Of a stretch of DNA of 64,000 bases, positions 40,669 to 50,358 are shown piece after piece (the stretch's first letter is position 1; the number at the start of each line of letters is the position of its first letter). This DNA comes from Rhizobium sp. RCAM05350 (GTDB lineage: Bacteria; Pseudomonadota; Alphaproteobacteria; Rhizobiales; Rhizobiaceae): the NCBI GenBank assembly GCA_024426085.1, contig CP087974.1, positions 2,046,001-2,110,000 of the forward strand, in the 5' to 3' direction. Below the pieces are notes generated by a model that worked only from the letters and a program-made list of their open reading frames with translations, had not been told where the DNA came from and made no database searches. The position numbers and the translations under genes were made by a program.

Positions 40669-42228
40669 CTATTCTCTGCTAACGATAGTTGCAATCAAAT
40701 GATTTAGCTGCGAGCAATTGCCAAAATATTTGATGGCATGATTGCGACTTCCAGCTTTTAGAGACCGGCTACCAGTCGCTGCAGACCAGCCGAGCCAATC
40801 AGATTGTCCCGTAGATAGAACGCTGGTCCTCAACTCCGTAAGCCCATATCGAGAATCTTGAATCTCAAGAATTTTCGCTCTTGAGATGGGTGTTGCTGAA
40901 TTATGATTATAAAGAAGATCAATCAATGCAGACGTACGCTTTGTATTCATCAAATAGTCTTCAAGAATTACGGCAAACCAGAACAGCTGAAACTCCAATA
41001 ATCGTGGTGACATCTCAACAATTGATTCAATTACTTCTGCTAAAAATTCTTTATCATTAACGCCTGAACAAAATCCATGTACGCTCTTCGTCAAATTTGG
41101 GAAATTTCTGATAATATCAGGCAATCTTTTTCGACCTTATCCGCATGATCGCATAATTGTAAGAATTAATTCTGCGTCCTCCTCCTCAATATCTGGCTGA
41201 TCAAGAATCTTGTTTAAGTAAATAAGCTCCGAATCCGAAAGCGGAATTTCACCATCACTCCCTTTATTTCCGATTGATCGTCATATCCATGCGCAATGAT
41301 GATGCGCCGACGCTTCAACAACGCTTCTTTTGCTTCATCTATTTCATTCTCCATTTTTACATGCTGAGCAGAATTTCTGCTGGTCTTTTGGATTTACCGA
41401 CAATCCTTTCTCTCCCAGTATCGTCTGAAGTAGTATAAAGTCACTAGTTATGATTTTTTCATCGTCTGAAAACAGATATATATCGTCCATAAATCTAATT
41501 ATTTTACTTGACCTCAATCCATGGTAATTCTCTACGAATCTAAGAAAATCATTACCAATCATTTTTGATGGATACAGTCCTTGCGGGAGAAAATCGACTG
41601 ATCTTCCTGAATTTATCTCCCTAAGCATCTGTCCAAATGAATTTACGTCATCTTCTGAGCAATCAAGCTCTCTAAACCAGTTAACTACATCATGATGATA
41701 TATGCTGTTGAAATACGACGCCACATCAACGCTTATAAAGTGTTTGTATCTTTTGAGTAATCCGAAATTGCGCCCTTAAAGGCTTTATAAGCTACTGTCG
41801 CGTTAATTGGGTTACCTTCCTCAAACCGGTAACCAAAATGCTCTCTATCCTTGCTAAAGGGCTTCCTGAACCGAGATTTGTTCTTGTATACAATATCATA
41901 CAAGAAGTATTCGCTAACAACATCCAGTTTAACGGTTCGCCTCAGATGATGAGCTGGCTTTGCCGCATACACCCGTCTCTGCGGCAAAAAAAGCGTACGA
42001 CTTCTCCTTCTCGTCGCGACACTTAGATATAAATTCAATGACGTCCGCCTCTCCCCTCTCTATGAGAAAGAGGTTTGTTTTGAGGGGAAATAGAGTTTTT
42101 GGAAGGTCGGTCCTGTAGAATTCAAGAGTTGATTTTACCGATGATGTTAAGACAGGATTTTCAGCTGCTTTTACTGTTGGCTTTACAAATTTCGGGCGCG
42201 GAATGAATTTCCTCGGTGACTCAGACAT
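40669..42228 (-). CDS. Reverse transcriptase of the UG/Abi/DRT type (about five frameshifts)
   Basis: About 520 codons from ATG 42228, in DNA much richer in A+T than its surroundings. Residues 1-140: basic N-terminal part (PRKFIPRPKFVKPTVKAA). RT core 140-300: motif A HFISVDVASYFNSIYHHD, motif B FLPQGLYPSKMIGNDFL, and motif C IRFMDDIYLFSDDE (41482-41493), with two catalytic Asp but FMDD in place of YADD. Residues 300-520 are a helical C-terminal domain (PDIIRNFPNLTKSVHGF, LLEFQLFWFAVILEDYL) with no maturase or endonuclease motif. Breaks near 41955, 41735, 41385, 41250 and 41140. This fits single-gene defence RTs; a Drt or Abi subtype cannot be assigned by eye. No partner RNA or toxin gene is seen. 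Confidence 0.8.
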
Positions 42229-42269
42229 AAAACCTTCAATTTCCTATTTCGTGTAAGTAAATGTACTGC

Positions 42270-42297
42270 ATGCTACATCTTGCTGGCATCATTACAA
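42270..42297 (-). promoter_or_regulatory. Possible promoter of the reverse transcriptase gene
   Basis: On the minus strand TTGTAA (42297-42292), 16 bp, then TAGCAT (42275-42270), about 42 bp before the start codon. The match is weak, but it is the only spaced pair in this AT-rich stretch. Confidence 0.25.
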
Positions 42298-42406
42298 TCA
42301 TAAATTGATTGCCGGAAAGCGCGGCCTACAACATGCATCTTTGCCTCAGCTAGCCACACGCCGCACACGCGATACACTCACCACCACCCCCAACCCGGAC
42401 CACCCC

Positions 42407-42971
42407 ATGGACGCCCCCACCGCCCCCTTCACCTTCGCCACATCGACCGAATGGGACGCCTGGCTTGCCGCCCACCACGCCCAGTCCCCCGGCATCTGGC
42501 TGCTGATCGCCAAGAAGAACGCCGCCAAGCCGCTGATCACCATCGGCGAGGCGCTTGATGTTGCCCTCTGCTACGGTTGGATCGACAGTCAGCGGAAGGG
42601 GTTTGATGCACACGCCTATCTGCAGCGCTATTCGCCCCGGCGGGGGAAAAGTCCGTGGTCGCGGTTGAATGTCGATCGGGTGGCGGCGTTGACTGACGAC
42701 GGGCGGATGCAGGCGGCGGGTCTTGCGGAAGTGGCGGCAGCCAAGGCCGACGGGCGCTGGGCGGTGGCCTATGAGCCGCAGCGCAAGGCCGGGCTGCCGG
42801 AGGATCTGGCGGCGGCACTCAGCGGCAATGCAAAGGCAGCGGCGGCCTTTGCAGCGCTCGACAAGACCGGCCAATACGCGCTCATCCTGCCGCTCTTGAA
42901 AGCCACCACGCCGGGAGATCCGTCTCGCCCGCTTGCGGAAAGCCGTTGCCCGGCTCAGCGGGGACGAATAG
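42407..42971 (+). CDS. YdeI/OmpD-associated family protein (one frameshift)
   Basis: About 188 codons from ATG 42407. Landmarks: FATSTEWDAWLAAHHAQSPG, IWLLIAKKNAAKP, ITIGEALDVALCYGWIDSQRK, SPRRGKSPWSRLNVDRVAAL and a C-terminal helix. After a break near 42910 the end reads RLARLRKAVARLSGDE and stops at TAG 42969-42971. This is the YdeI (bacteriocin-protection, OmpD-associated-like) family. The upstream DNA still belongs to the AT-rich island, so its native promoter may have been lost or replaced there. Confidence 0.82.
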
Positions 42972-43528
42972 CGCCTGCCATTGCCGCCAAACGGCTGCCA
43001 CGCCCGGCTTTTCCGGAAAAAACCATCCCCGTTCATCCCCGCCCAGAAAACTTGCCCCATACTCTGTCTCGTCTCCGCCGCCGGAGTGTTTTCATGAGAC
43101 GGTCGCGGGCAGGCGGAGGCCGGCGCCCTGGTGTGACCCTGTAACGTGCGGGAACGGCCAGGGAGGTGAAAGCCATGGCGGTCCGCCTGTCCGGCTGCGC
43201 GAAGAGTTGCATGACTTTTCGAGCAGATTGGCCGAGCGGCCCGCCGATCAAGTTCCCCCCTGGCCCCAAGCCCGGTTTGGGTCATCCATGCAAGCAGGCC
43301 GAAAGGCCTGTGCAGCGGAACGAGGCAAGCACCTGAAGGAGCCGGAAGCTCCTGAGAACGCCGAAGGCCACGCGGATGCGGTGCCATGTTTTGAAAGTTT
43401 CCCCGAGGCTTCGCATCCGTGTGCGCCCTCCGGACTGACCGAATATCCGGGGCAAACGCCGCTGCCGGAGGCCTTGGCCTGCGCCAGGCAATTCCCGAAA
43501 AAGTGCGGAGATGAGGAATGCGTAATGG
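42972..43528. other. Stretch without a convincing gene
   Basis: About 560 bases. A good ribosome site (AGGGAGG) precedes ATG 43175, which opens a 53-residue frame rich in Pro, Lys and Cys that ends at 43336 (MAVRLSGCAKSCMTF at its start). Longer frames run through on both strands, but their residue use looks like GC-rich noise. I do not call a gene here. Confidence 0.4.
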
Positions 43529-43800
43529 GTGACGGCGACGACAGGCAGTTCATGGAGATCCACGGATCTGGACGACGACAGCTTCTACGCGCTGTCGCAG
43601 GAGGACCAGGGACGATGTTATCTGCTCTTCATGTTCCGGCCCACCGCAACTGTTCTGGGATACTGGCGCACCTGCCGCCTGCCATCCTGCCGCCGCGCCA
43701 AAGCCTGTCGAGGCACGGCCCCACCGGAAAGCTGCCATCCGCCCTGCACCGCCGACGAATCCGGACGCCATGAAGAGATCCTGAATTTCTGCAGCAAATT
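43529..43800 (+). CDS. Cysteine-motif hypothetical protein (uncertain limits)
   Basis: A frame that reads DLDDDSFYALSQEDQGRCYL, then YWRTCRLPSCRRAKACRG and CHPPCTADES. The arrangement C-x4-CRRA-x2-C-R-G followed by C-P-P-C recalls short rhizobial proteins with a C-terminal CRRA/RRCxG motif of unknown role; it may bind a metal. The upstream in-frame start is unclear (a frameshift near 43565 would join MGDGDDRQFMEIHG to it), and the frame stays open into the next gene's antisense, so the true end is not visible; 43800 is a guess. Confidence 0.35.
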
Positions 43801-43952
43801 TGAGCCGCCAAGCGAGGTCGCAACAACCGATGCTCCCGGTAAAAGCAAAGCGAGAGAGACCCGAAACGACAATCCCCCCAGAAAGGGGGATCGAAGAGGC
43901 GGATGGGCTGACGAGGCGTCTCCCTGGTGGGGTCCATCCGCAGCTGTAGGGC

Positions 43953-43975
43953 GACTTTCCCCCTCAGGGAAAGTC
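43953..43975. terminator. Perfect hairpin downstream of the Tim44-like gene
   Basis: GACTTTCCC, loop CCTCA, GGGAAAGTC: a 9-bp stem without mismatch, ending nine bases beyond the Tim44-like stop on the minus strand. A second small stem (ATCCCCC / GGGGGAT) lies at 43872-43891. Together they should separate the two converging transcripts. Confidence 0.65.
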
Positions 43976-43984
43976 AGAGACCGC

Positions 43985-45047
43985 TCAGGCCGCCATGCCC
44001 TGGATGGCCGAGACTTGCCAGTCGCCGCCGCGCTTGCGCAGGAACGTCCAGAGTTCGACGGTCTCCGTCAGGTTGTCCGGATCGCCCTCGACGACGCGGC
44101 CGGTGGCGCGGTCGCGGGTAACGTCGATGCTTTTCGTAGCGCATCGCAACGGTGGCGTAGTCATCGCCGCCCTCGTTCCAGGCTTCGGCGACATCGCCCT
44201 GCACCAGATGCACGTCGCTGACCTCGTTCTTCAGTCCCTTGGTGGCATTCTCGCTCAGTTCTTCGGCCAGCCACGACATCGCTTCCGGCGTCGTCAGCTT
44301 GCGCAGCGTGCCGTAATCTTCGGCCGCATAGGCAGCCTGAACCTTTTTCAGCATCGTCTCGAACTGGCCGAGATCCTCTTCGCCGACACCGATCTCGTCG
44401 GTCGTATCATCCGCCATGCGCAGGCTGCGCCGGGCGAGCAGCACTGCCGCCGATCCGCTTCCACCGAGAGCACCGCCACCGATGGACGGAATCTTGAAGG
44501 ACGGCATGCCCGGAACCGGAGCCCGCGTTCTGGCCCTGGCCAAAGCCCTGCATCGGCAAAGCGCCGGCTCCACGCGGCGCATAACCGGCCGGTGCTGCCG
44601 TCTGGCGGCTGCGGAAGAAACGCAGGGCGAGCATCACGGCGCCGCCGATCAGCGCGATCTGCAACAACATGCCGAGCATGCCGGCCATGCCGCCAAAACC
44701 GTTGCCCATCATCATGCCGATCAGGCCGCCAAGGGCCAGACCGCCGAGCATCGAGCCGGCGAAGCCGCCGAAAGGCCGCCCGGACGCTGGGCGCCGGGAC
44801 GGGCCGCCTGGCCCATATTCTGCTGGCCGGCAGCGCCGGGTGTCGTTTGGGTCTGCGGGGTCATCGTCCGGTTGATCGGCGTCGCGTCCGCCGGTGCCGT
44901 GCGGGTGACCGGCGGCTGCGAAAATGTGCGCGTGCCGCGGCTGCCGAAGCTGCTGCCGCCACGGCGGGCCTCAGCCAGATCGACCACCGTCAGCATCACC
45001 ATGGAAGCGACCGCAACGGTCGCAAGAACGCGTCCAACTCTAAACAT
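43985..45047 (-). CDS. Tim44-like domain protein (three frameshifts)
   Basis: About 354 codons from ATG 45047. A signal/anchor helix (residues 5-27, VLATVAVASMVMLTVVDLAEA cut to VDLA) is followed by a Ser/Gly/Thr-rich linker with many Gln and Pro, then a glycine-zipper membrane stretch (MLGGLALGGLIGMMMGNGFG) and MLLQIALIGGAVMLALRFF. The C-terminal Tim44 domain has FETMLKKVQAAYAAEDYGTL, LTTPEAMSWLAEELSENATK and, after the last break, ETVELWTFLRKRGGDWQVSAIQG. Breaks near 44780, 44510 and 44130. The family is linked to the inner membrane, but the bacterial role is uncertain. Confidence 0.85.
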
Positions 45048-45281
45048 GAAACCCAATCCTGTTGCCTGGCCTGCAAGCGCGCCTCTTGCATCCCATATGG
45101 GGGCATCGAGCGGCGAATTGAAGGCTTTTGCGCCGCAGTTCACGGTAAAGCGGGGGCGGAATACGGGTGAAACGGAAGAAAAAGGGCTGGCAATTATCCC
45201 CGCCGCCTGAATCCAGGCGATAATGCCCAAAGGAAAGGAGGCACATCCGCCGCCTTTTCCTGTTTGTTTTGTCAGTCCGGC

Positions 45282-46636
45282 TTAGCCTATAAAGGTGTCA
45301 TACAGCAGCTTGAGATTGAGCACGACAATGATCGAGGCGACGGTCCAGGCAAGGGCTGCGACATAGTTCGGGATGACGAAAGTGCCCATCTTCTTTCTGT
45401 CGGAGACAAAGCGCACCAGCGGAATGACCGCGAAGGGCAGCTGCATCGACAGGATGACCTGGCTGAACACCAAGAGTTCGGCCGTGCCCTTCTCGCCATA
45501 GATCCAGGTGACGGCGACGACCGGCACGATGGCGATGCCGCGGGTAATCAGGCGTCTGGCCCATTGCGGAATGCGCAGCCGCAAAAGCCTTCCATGACGA
45601 TCTGGCCGGCCAGCGTCGCGGTTACCGTCGAGTTGAGGCCGGAGGCGAGCAGCGCCACGGCAAACAGCGTCGAGGCAATGCCGAGACCGAGCAGCGGCGA
45701 CAGCAATTCGTAGGCCTGGCCGATCTCGGCAACGTCGGTCCGACCATTGGCATGGAAGACCGAGGCAGCGATGATCAGGATGGCGGCATTGATGAACAAA
45801 GCCAGCATCAGCGCGATCGTGCTGTCGGTGGTCGCCCACTTGATCGCATCGCGCTTGCCCTCGTCGGTGCGCTTGTAGTTGCGGGTCTGGACGATCGAGG
45901 AATGCAGGTAAAGGTTGTGCGGCATAACGGTCGCGCCGATAATGCCGATGGCGATGTAGAGCATGGCCGGGTTGGTGACGACTTCGCTCGACGGCAGGAA
46001 ACCGTTGAGGACGGCCGCAAGCAGCAGGGCGGCGGCAATCTGGACGAGGAAACAGCCGGCGATGATGATCAAAAGTGCGATGACGAAGGCTTCGAGAAAG
46101 CGGAAACCTTTGTTCATCAGGAGCAGCAGTAGGAAGGCATCGAGCGCCGTGATCAGCGCGCCGCCGATCAGCGGAATGCCGAACAGAAGCTGCAAGGCGA
46201 TCGCCGTGCCGATCACTTCCGCGAGGTCGCAGGCGATAATCGCTGCCTCGCAGGCGATCCACAGCAGGAAGTTGACGGGCCTGGAATAGGTATCGCGACA
46301 GGATTGGGCAAGATCGCGGCCGGTGGCGATGCCGAGCCGGGCGGCGAGCGCCTGCAGGAGGATCGCCATCAGGTTGGACAGAAGAATGACCGTCAGCAGC
46401 GTATAACCGAACTGCGACCCGCCGGCGATATCGGTCGCCCAGTTGCCGGGGTCCATATAGCCGACCGAGACCATGTAGCCCGGCCCCATGAAGGCCAGCA
46501 GCCGGCGGAACCAGATGCCGCCGGACGGCACGGGGATACTGGCATTGACCTCGGGAAGGCTTGGCCGCGCGTCCTCTTTTGCGCTGGCAAACGTCCAGCT
46601 TTCCTGCGGCGGCAGGATGGCTTCGGAATTGGACAT
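45282..46636 (-). CDS. mntH: Nramp-family divalent metal transporter MntH (one frameshift)
   Basis: About 451 codons from ATG 46636. Proton-driven Mn2+ (or Fe2+) importer. Signatures: [21 protein letters not shown] (metal-binding DPGN in TM1), [18 protein letters not shown] (MPH in TM6) and the transport motif region [12 protein letters not shown]. The frame breaks near 45575 and ends with [20 protein letters not shown] and YDTFIG. The divergent neighbour is a MntR-type regulator, so expression should fall when manganese is plentiful. The 222-bp region between them holds AACATGCTATA (about 46710-46720), a loose half of an MntR-box. Confidence 0.9.
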
Positions 46637-46858
46637 GCGGGTTCTCCGGATGCGGAAGGGCTCTGTTACTCGAAACCTATGCCAAGGCGAAACATTATTC
46701 AACATGCTATATTGTATCGATCCGGCTTTTTTTACGCATGCCAGAAGACCCCATGGACCGGGAATGTGGAGGATGGGATAAATCATTATGAAAAATTGAA
46801 GCCCGTGCTATGAAACTTCAAAAGCATCGATGAAGAAACTTTAGGAGGACACCGCCCC

Positions 46859-47307
46859 TTGCCGCGCCGCCCCGTTCCCCGTACGGACCCGCTCCCAGAC
46901 GCGGAGATTCATTCCGAGGGTTTTCGGCAGACCCGCGAAGCCGGCGCGGTGCGCTGATCGAGGATTATGTCGAGTTGATCGCCGACCTGATCGAAGATGG
47001 CAACGAGGCGCGGCAGGTGGATATCGCCGCCCGCCTCGGCGTGGCCCAGCCGACCGTCGCCAAGATGCTGGCCCGGCTTGCTTCCGAAGGCCTGGTGTCG
47101 CGCAAACCCTATCGGGGCGTGTTTCTGACAGATGCCGGCCAGAAAGTGGCACTCGAAAGCCGGGCACGCCACCAGACGGTGGAAGCCTTCCTGCGCTGCC
47201 TCGGCGTCAGCCCGGAAACCGCCCGCATTGATGCCGAGGGCATCGAGCATCATGTCAGCGCCGAGACCCTGGAAGCCTTCCGTCGGTTCATCGCCAAGAA
47301 GGCTTGA
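46859..47307 (+). CDS. mntR: DtxR-family manganese regulator MntR (one frameshift)
   Basis: About 149 codons. I choose TTG 46859 because AGGAGGA lies 11 bases before it and the frame reads [20 protein letters not shown]; a break near 46940 then joins [20 protein letters not shown]. The helix-turn-helix is [22 protein letters not shown] followed by [20 protein letters not shown], and the metal/dimer domain has [20 protein letters not shown] and [12 protein letters not shown] (His and Glu ligands). As a DtxR/MntR repressor it should bind Mn2+ and shut off mntH. Its stop is one base from the stop of the convergent EamA gene. Confidence 0.88.
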
Positions 47308-47308
47308 T

Positions 47309-48187
47309 CTAACCGACCCTCAGCCGGCGGCTGAAGCGCTCACCCAGAATGATGATCATGCCGGCGGAAAAGATCAGGGCCGCGCCGGCAAAAACCTGGG
47401 TAGCCGGAATATCCCCCCAGATCAAGAAACCGAGCCCGAAGGCCCAGATCAGCGAGGAATATTCGAACGGTGCCAGCACCGAGACCGGCGCCCGGCGCAT
47501 CCCCTCGAACAGCGCATATTGTGCGACGCCGGCAATCAGCCCGGTGCCCACCATCAGACCGACATCCATGAGGCTGGGCGGAACCCAGGTGACGACGACG
47601 GCAATGCCGGTGAAGAGAATGAAGAACCCACTCGACAGCGTCATCTGCACCAGCGTCACCTCCTGCGGCGCGGTCTTGCGCAGAAGCACCGTCGAAAACG
47701 CCCAGAACACCGCCGCTTGCAGCGCCAGCCAGGCCGGCAAGGACAGTTTCATGCCGGTTCCGAACGCGTCGGTGGCCACCAGCACACCGGCGAACCCAAC
47801 GAGAACGGCGACCCAGCGCAAGGGCGGCACGTCCTCTTTCAGGATCGGCACCGCCAGAATGGTGATCAGGACCGGCGCCGCGTAGTAGAGGGTCGTCAAC
47901 TCGGCAAGGCCCAGATCCTGCGCCGCGGTATAGTAGGACAACCAGGCTGCGAGCAGAAGCAGGTTGCGCAGGATCATGGGTTTGAGAACCGGTGAACGCC
48001 ACGAGCGGATGAGCAGCGGACCGCGGCCGATGGCGGTGCAGATTACAAAGATCGTCACGCTACGCACGAACAGGATCTGCCAGACCGGCAACGCCACCAC
48101 CAGCCATTTGACCGAGGCGTCCTGCAGCGTGAACAGGAAATAGGAAAAGATCGTCAGCAGAATGCCTGATAGCACGGAGGTATTCAC
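47309..48187 (-). CDS. EamA/DMT family transporter
   Basis: 293 residues from GTG 48187, with GGGAGCC upstream; a longer frame to 48250 has a poor start region. Ten hydrophobic segments in two EamA repeats: ILLTIFSYFLFTLQDASVKW at TM1, LGLAELTTLYYAAPVLITIL, PPLRWVAVLVGFAGVLVA and GVAQYALFEGMRRAPVSVLAPFEY. Drug/metabolite transporter superfamily; substrates are usually amino acids or small metabolites and cannot be told here. The frame is intact. It ends one base from mntR, leaving no room for a terminator. Confidence 0.88.
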   Translation of the reverse strand: MNTSVLSGILLTIFSYFLFTLQDASVKWLVVALPVWQILFVRSVTIFVICTAIGRGPLLIRSWRSPVLKPMILRNLLLLAAWLSYYTAAQDLGLAELTTLYYAAPVLITILAVPILKEDVPPLRWVAVLVGFAGVLVATDAFGTGMKLSLPAWLALQAAVFWAFSTVLLRKTAPQEVTLVQMTLSSGFFILFTGIAVVVTWVPPSLMDVGLMVGTGLIAGVAQYALFEGMRRAPVSVLAPFEYSSLIWAFGLGFLIWGDIPATQVFAGAALIFSAGMIIILGERFSRRLRVG

Positions 48188-48363
48188 GCAAGGCTCCCGG
48201 AGGTGCGGCGCAAATTGCGCGCGGTCTGTGATATCGTGGGGTCCACGCACAAGAAAGAGGCATGACAGTGAGACGTGTGGCGAAAAATGGGGGCGCGGCC
48301 GGAAAATGCGATAGCCCAGCGCAGATGCAGACCATCCGCGCCCAGAGCGTTACCGAGCCTTCG

Positions 48364-49449
48364 TCAAAGTCCGATTACCGACAGCATGACGAAGGTGGCG
48401 AAAAGAACGAAATGGGTCATGCCCTCGATGGCATTGGTTTCGCCATCATTGAGGTTGATGGCGGCGACGATCAGGGTGATCGTCACCATCACCGTCTGCA
48501 CCGGCGTCATCGCCATGATGAAGGGCTGGCCGGTATAGAGCGCGATTGCCTCCATTACCGGTACCGTCAGGATAACGGTGGAGAGCGAGGCCCCGAGCGC
48601 GATATTGACGACAGCCTGCATCCGGTTGGCAAGTGCCGCCCGCATCGCCGTCATGATCTCCGGTGAGGCTGAAATGGCGGCAACGACGATCGCGGCCAGA
48701 ACCGGCGGCGCGCCACTGCCCTTCAAACCCGCCGTCAAAAGGCCGGACATGATCTCGGCCAATACACCGATGATCACGACACCGGCGACCAGGATGGCGA
48801 TGGACAAGGCTACCGGTTCGTCTTCGGGCGCGTGCTTCTCCGCGCCTTCGCGCTTGGGATAATTATAGCTGAAGAAGTAGCTGTGCACGCCCACCTGCAT
48901 CTTCAGGAAGACCGCATAGAGCGTCACCATCGCGATGATCGTGAAGGCCGAATAAAGGTGCCATTTGGCCTGCGGAACGAATTCCGGCACGACCATCGAA
49001 ATGCCCATCGCCGTCAGGATCATGACGCTATAGGTGCGGCTGGAATCGTCATTGTAGGATTGCTCGCCATGCTTCAGGCCGCCGAGCAACGCTGCTAGCC
49101 CGAGAATGCCGTTGATATCGAGCATGACGGCGGAATAGATCGTATCGCGCACCAGTGTCGGCGAAATCTCTTCGCCGCTCATCATGATCGCCAGGATGAT
49201 CACCTCGACGAGCACCGCCGACAGCGTCAGGATCATCGTGCCATAGGGATCGCCGACCTTGGCGGCCAGCACTTCAGCATGATGGGCGACGCGCAGTGAA
49301 GCGAGCACGATAGCAAAGACCAGCACAGCCGCACCGGCAAGCGCTGCCATTTGCCCGGTCTCCAGCACCGCATGTTCAAACAGGAAACCGGCGGCGGCAA
49401 AGGCCAGCGCTGCGCCCAGCAGGATTTCGGACTTCAAAATGGAGAACAA
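48364..49449 (-). CDS. Calcium/cation:proton antiporter (CaCA, ChaA-like)
   Basis: 361 residues from ATG 49449, intact. Two CaCA alpha repeats: HAEVLAAKVGDPYGTMILTLSAVLVEV (cut at LTLS) in the first half and AISASPEIMTAMRAALANRMQ with NIALGASLSTVILTVPVM in the second; the acidic residues in VLVEV and SPEI are the likely ion ligands. About eleven transmembrane helices with an acidic cytoplasmic loop (EKHAPEDEPV). It should export Ca2+ or Na+ in exchange for protons across the inner membrane. The next gene on this strand is EamA, 176 bp on. Confidence 0.88.
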   Translation of the reverse strand: MFSILKSEILLGAALAFAAAGFLFEHAVLETGQMAALAGAAVLVFAIVLASLRVAHHAEVLAAKVGDPYGTMILTLSAVLVEVIILAIMMSGEEISPTLVRDTIYSAVMLDINGILGLAALLGGLKHGEQSYNDDSSRTYSVMILTAMGISMVVPEFVPQAKWHLYSAFTIIAMVTLYAVFLKMQVGVHSYFFSYNYPKREGAEKHAPEDEPVALSIAILVAGVVIIGVLAEIMSGLLTAGLKGSGAPPVLAAIVVAAISASPEIMTAMRAALANRMQAVVNIALGASLSTVILTVPVMEAIALYTGQPFIMAMTPVQTVMVTITLIVAAINLNDGETNAIEGMTHFVLFATFVMLSVIGL

Positions 49450-49581
49450 ATGCGGCGCCTCGCAACCAGCGGGATAAGGTCTAACCGGAGTATAGGCGGC
49501 ATGCGGCGCATTTCAATCGGACCGGCGCGATCGCGACTTGGAAAGGGACAGGATTATTTTCCTTTCACACTTTACTGCACC

Positions 49582-49601
49582 CCAGATTTTGGCTAATCTG
49601 G
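49582..49601. promoter_or_regulatory. Inverted repeat upstream of the S24 regulator
   Basis: CCAGATT, six bases, AATCTGG: perfect 7-bp arms, 80 bp before the start of the helix-turn-helix/S24 gene. By place and size it could be that regulator's own operator. No data from the sequence link them directly. Confidence 0.35.
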
Positions 49602-49680
49602 ACAGAGAAACAATCAAGACTTGAAGAAGCCAGAACACACAGGAAAGCGTCACGCTTCACCGCTTGCAGGATGCGCAACG

Positions 49681-50345
49681 ATGTTTTCACATGACCGGAT
49701 CTGAGTGCGATCGATGCGCTCGCCGAGCGGCACCAGTTGTCCCCTTCGGGCCTCGCCCGGCGGGCCGGGCTCGATCCGACCTCTTTCAACAAGTCCAAGC
49801 GCCATTCCGCTGATGGGCGCGAGCGCTGGCCTTCGACGGGATCGATCGCCAAGGTTCTTGACGCGACCGGTTCAACGATCAACCAGTTCATGGAATTCCT
49901 GCGGCCGGGACCCGCTTCCGGCGCTATGCCGGAGGGCGCCTTTCCGCCGCAAACCGGCTCCATTCCTCTGCTCGGCTTTGCCCAGGCCGGTGCCGGCGGC
50001 TTCTTCGACGACGGCGGCTTTCCGGCAGGACAAGGCTGGGATGTCGTCGAGTTTCCGGCGGCACCCGGCACCAAGGCCGGTGTCTACGCGCTGGAAATCC
50101 AGGGAGACAGCATGCTGCCGCTCTATCGCGACGGCGACGTGCTGATCGTCGAACCCGGCGCGCGGATCCGCCGCGGCGACCGCGTGGTGGTCAAGACCAC
50201 CGAGGGCGAGGTGATGGCCAAGGTTCTTGTGCGCCAGACCCCGCGCAGCATCGAGTTGCTCTCGCTCAACCCCGAACACCCCAACCGCACATTCGAGCTC
50301 AGCGACGTCGAATGGATAGCCCGCATCATCTGGGCAAGCCAATAG
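49681..50345 (+). CDS. Helix-turn-helix regulator with LexA/S24 peptidase domain (one frameshift)
   Basis: About 221 codons from ATG 49681. The start reads MFSHDRI; one G is missing near 49703 (ATC TGG AGT appears as ATC TGA GT), after which SAIDALAERHQLSPSGLARRAGLDPTSFNKS gives the phage-repressor-like HTH. The C-terminal S24 domain has GDSMLPLYRDGDVLIVEPG with the catalytic Ser and RRGDRVVVKTTEGEV with the catalytic Lys, and AGAGGFFDDGGFPAGQGWD as the possible cleavage loop. It could autocleave on RecA activation as LexA or CI do, but no Ala-Gly site is certain. Chromosomal copies are usual in rhizobia. Confidence 0.87.
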
Positions 50346-50358
50346 GACAGTTTTCCTG

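Noticed and set aside
40669..42228. Group II intron or retron reading of the reverse transcriptase
   Set aside because: There is no maturase or endonuclease domain, no intron-like flanking structure, and no msr/msd-like inverted repeats near the gene. Motif C is FMDD and not the usual YADD.
42946..43773. 275-residue plus-strand frame over 42.9-43.8 kb
   Set aside because: It starts within the end of the YdeI-like gene in another frame and its sequence is Pro/Arg/His-rich noise; only the short cysteine-motif frame looked plausible.
46700..46725. Defined MntR/Mur box between mntH and mntR
   Set aside because: AACATGCTATA is only a half-like match without a symmetric partner, so I did not list it as a site.
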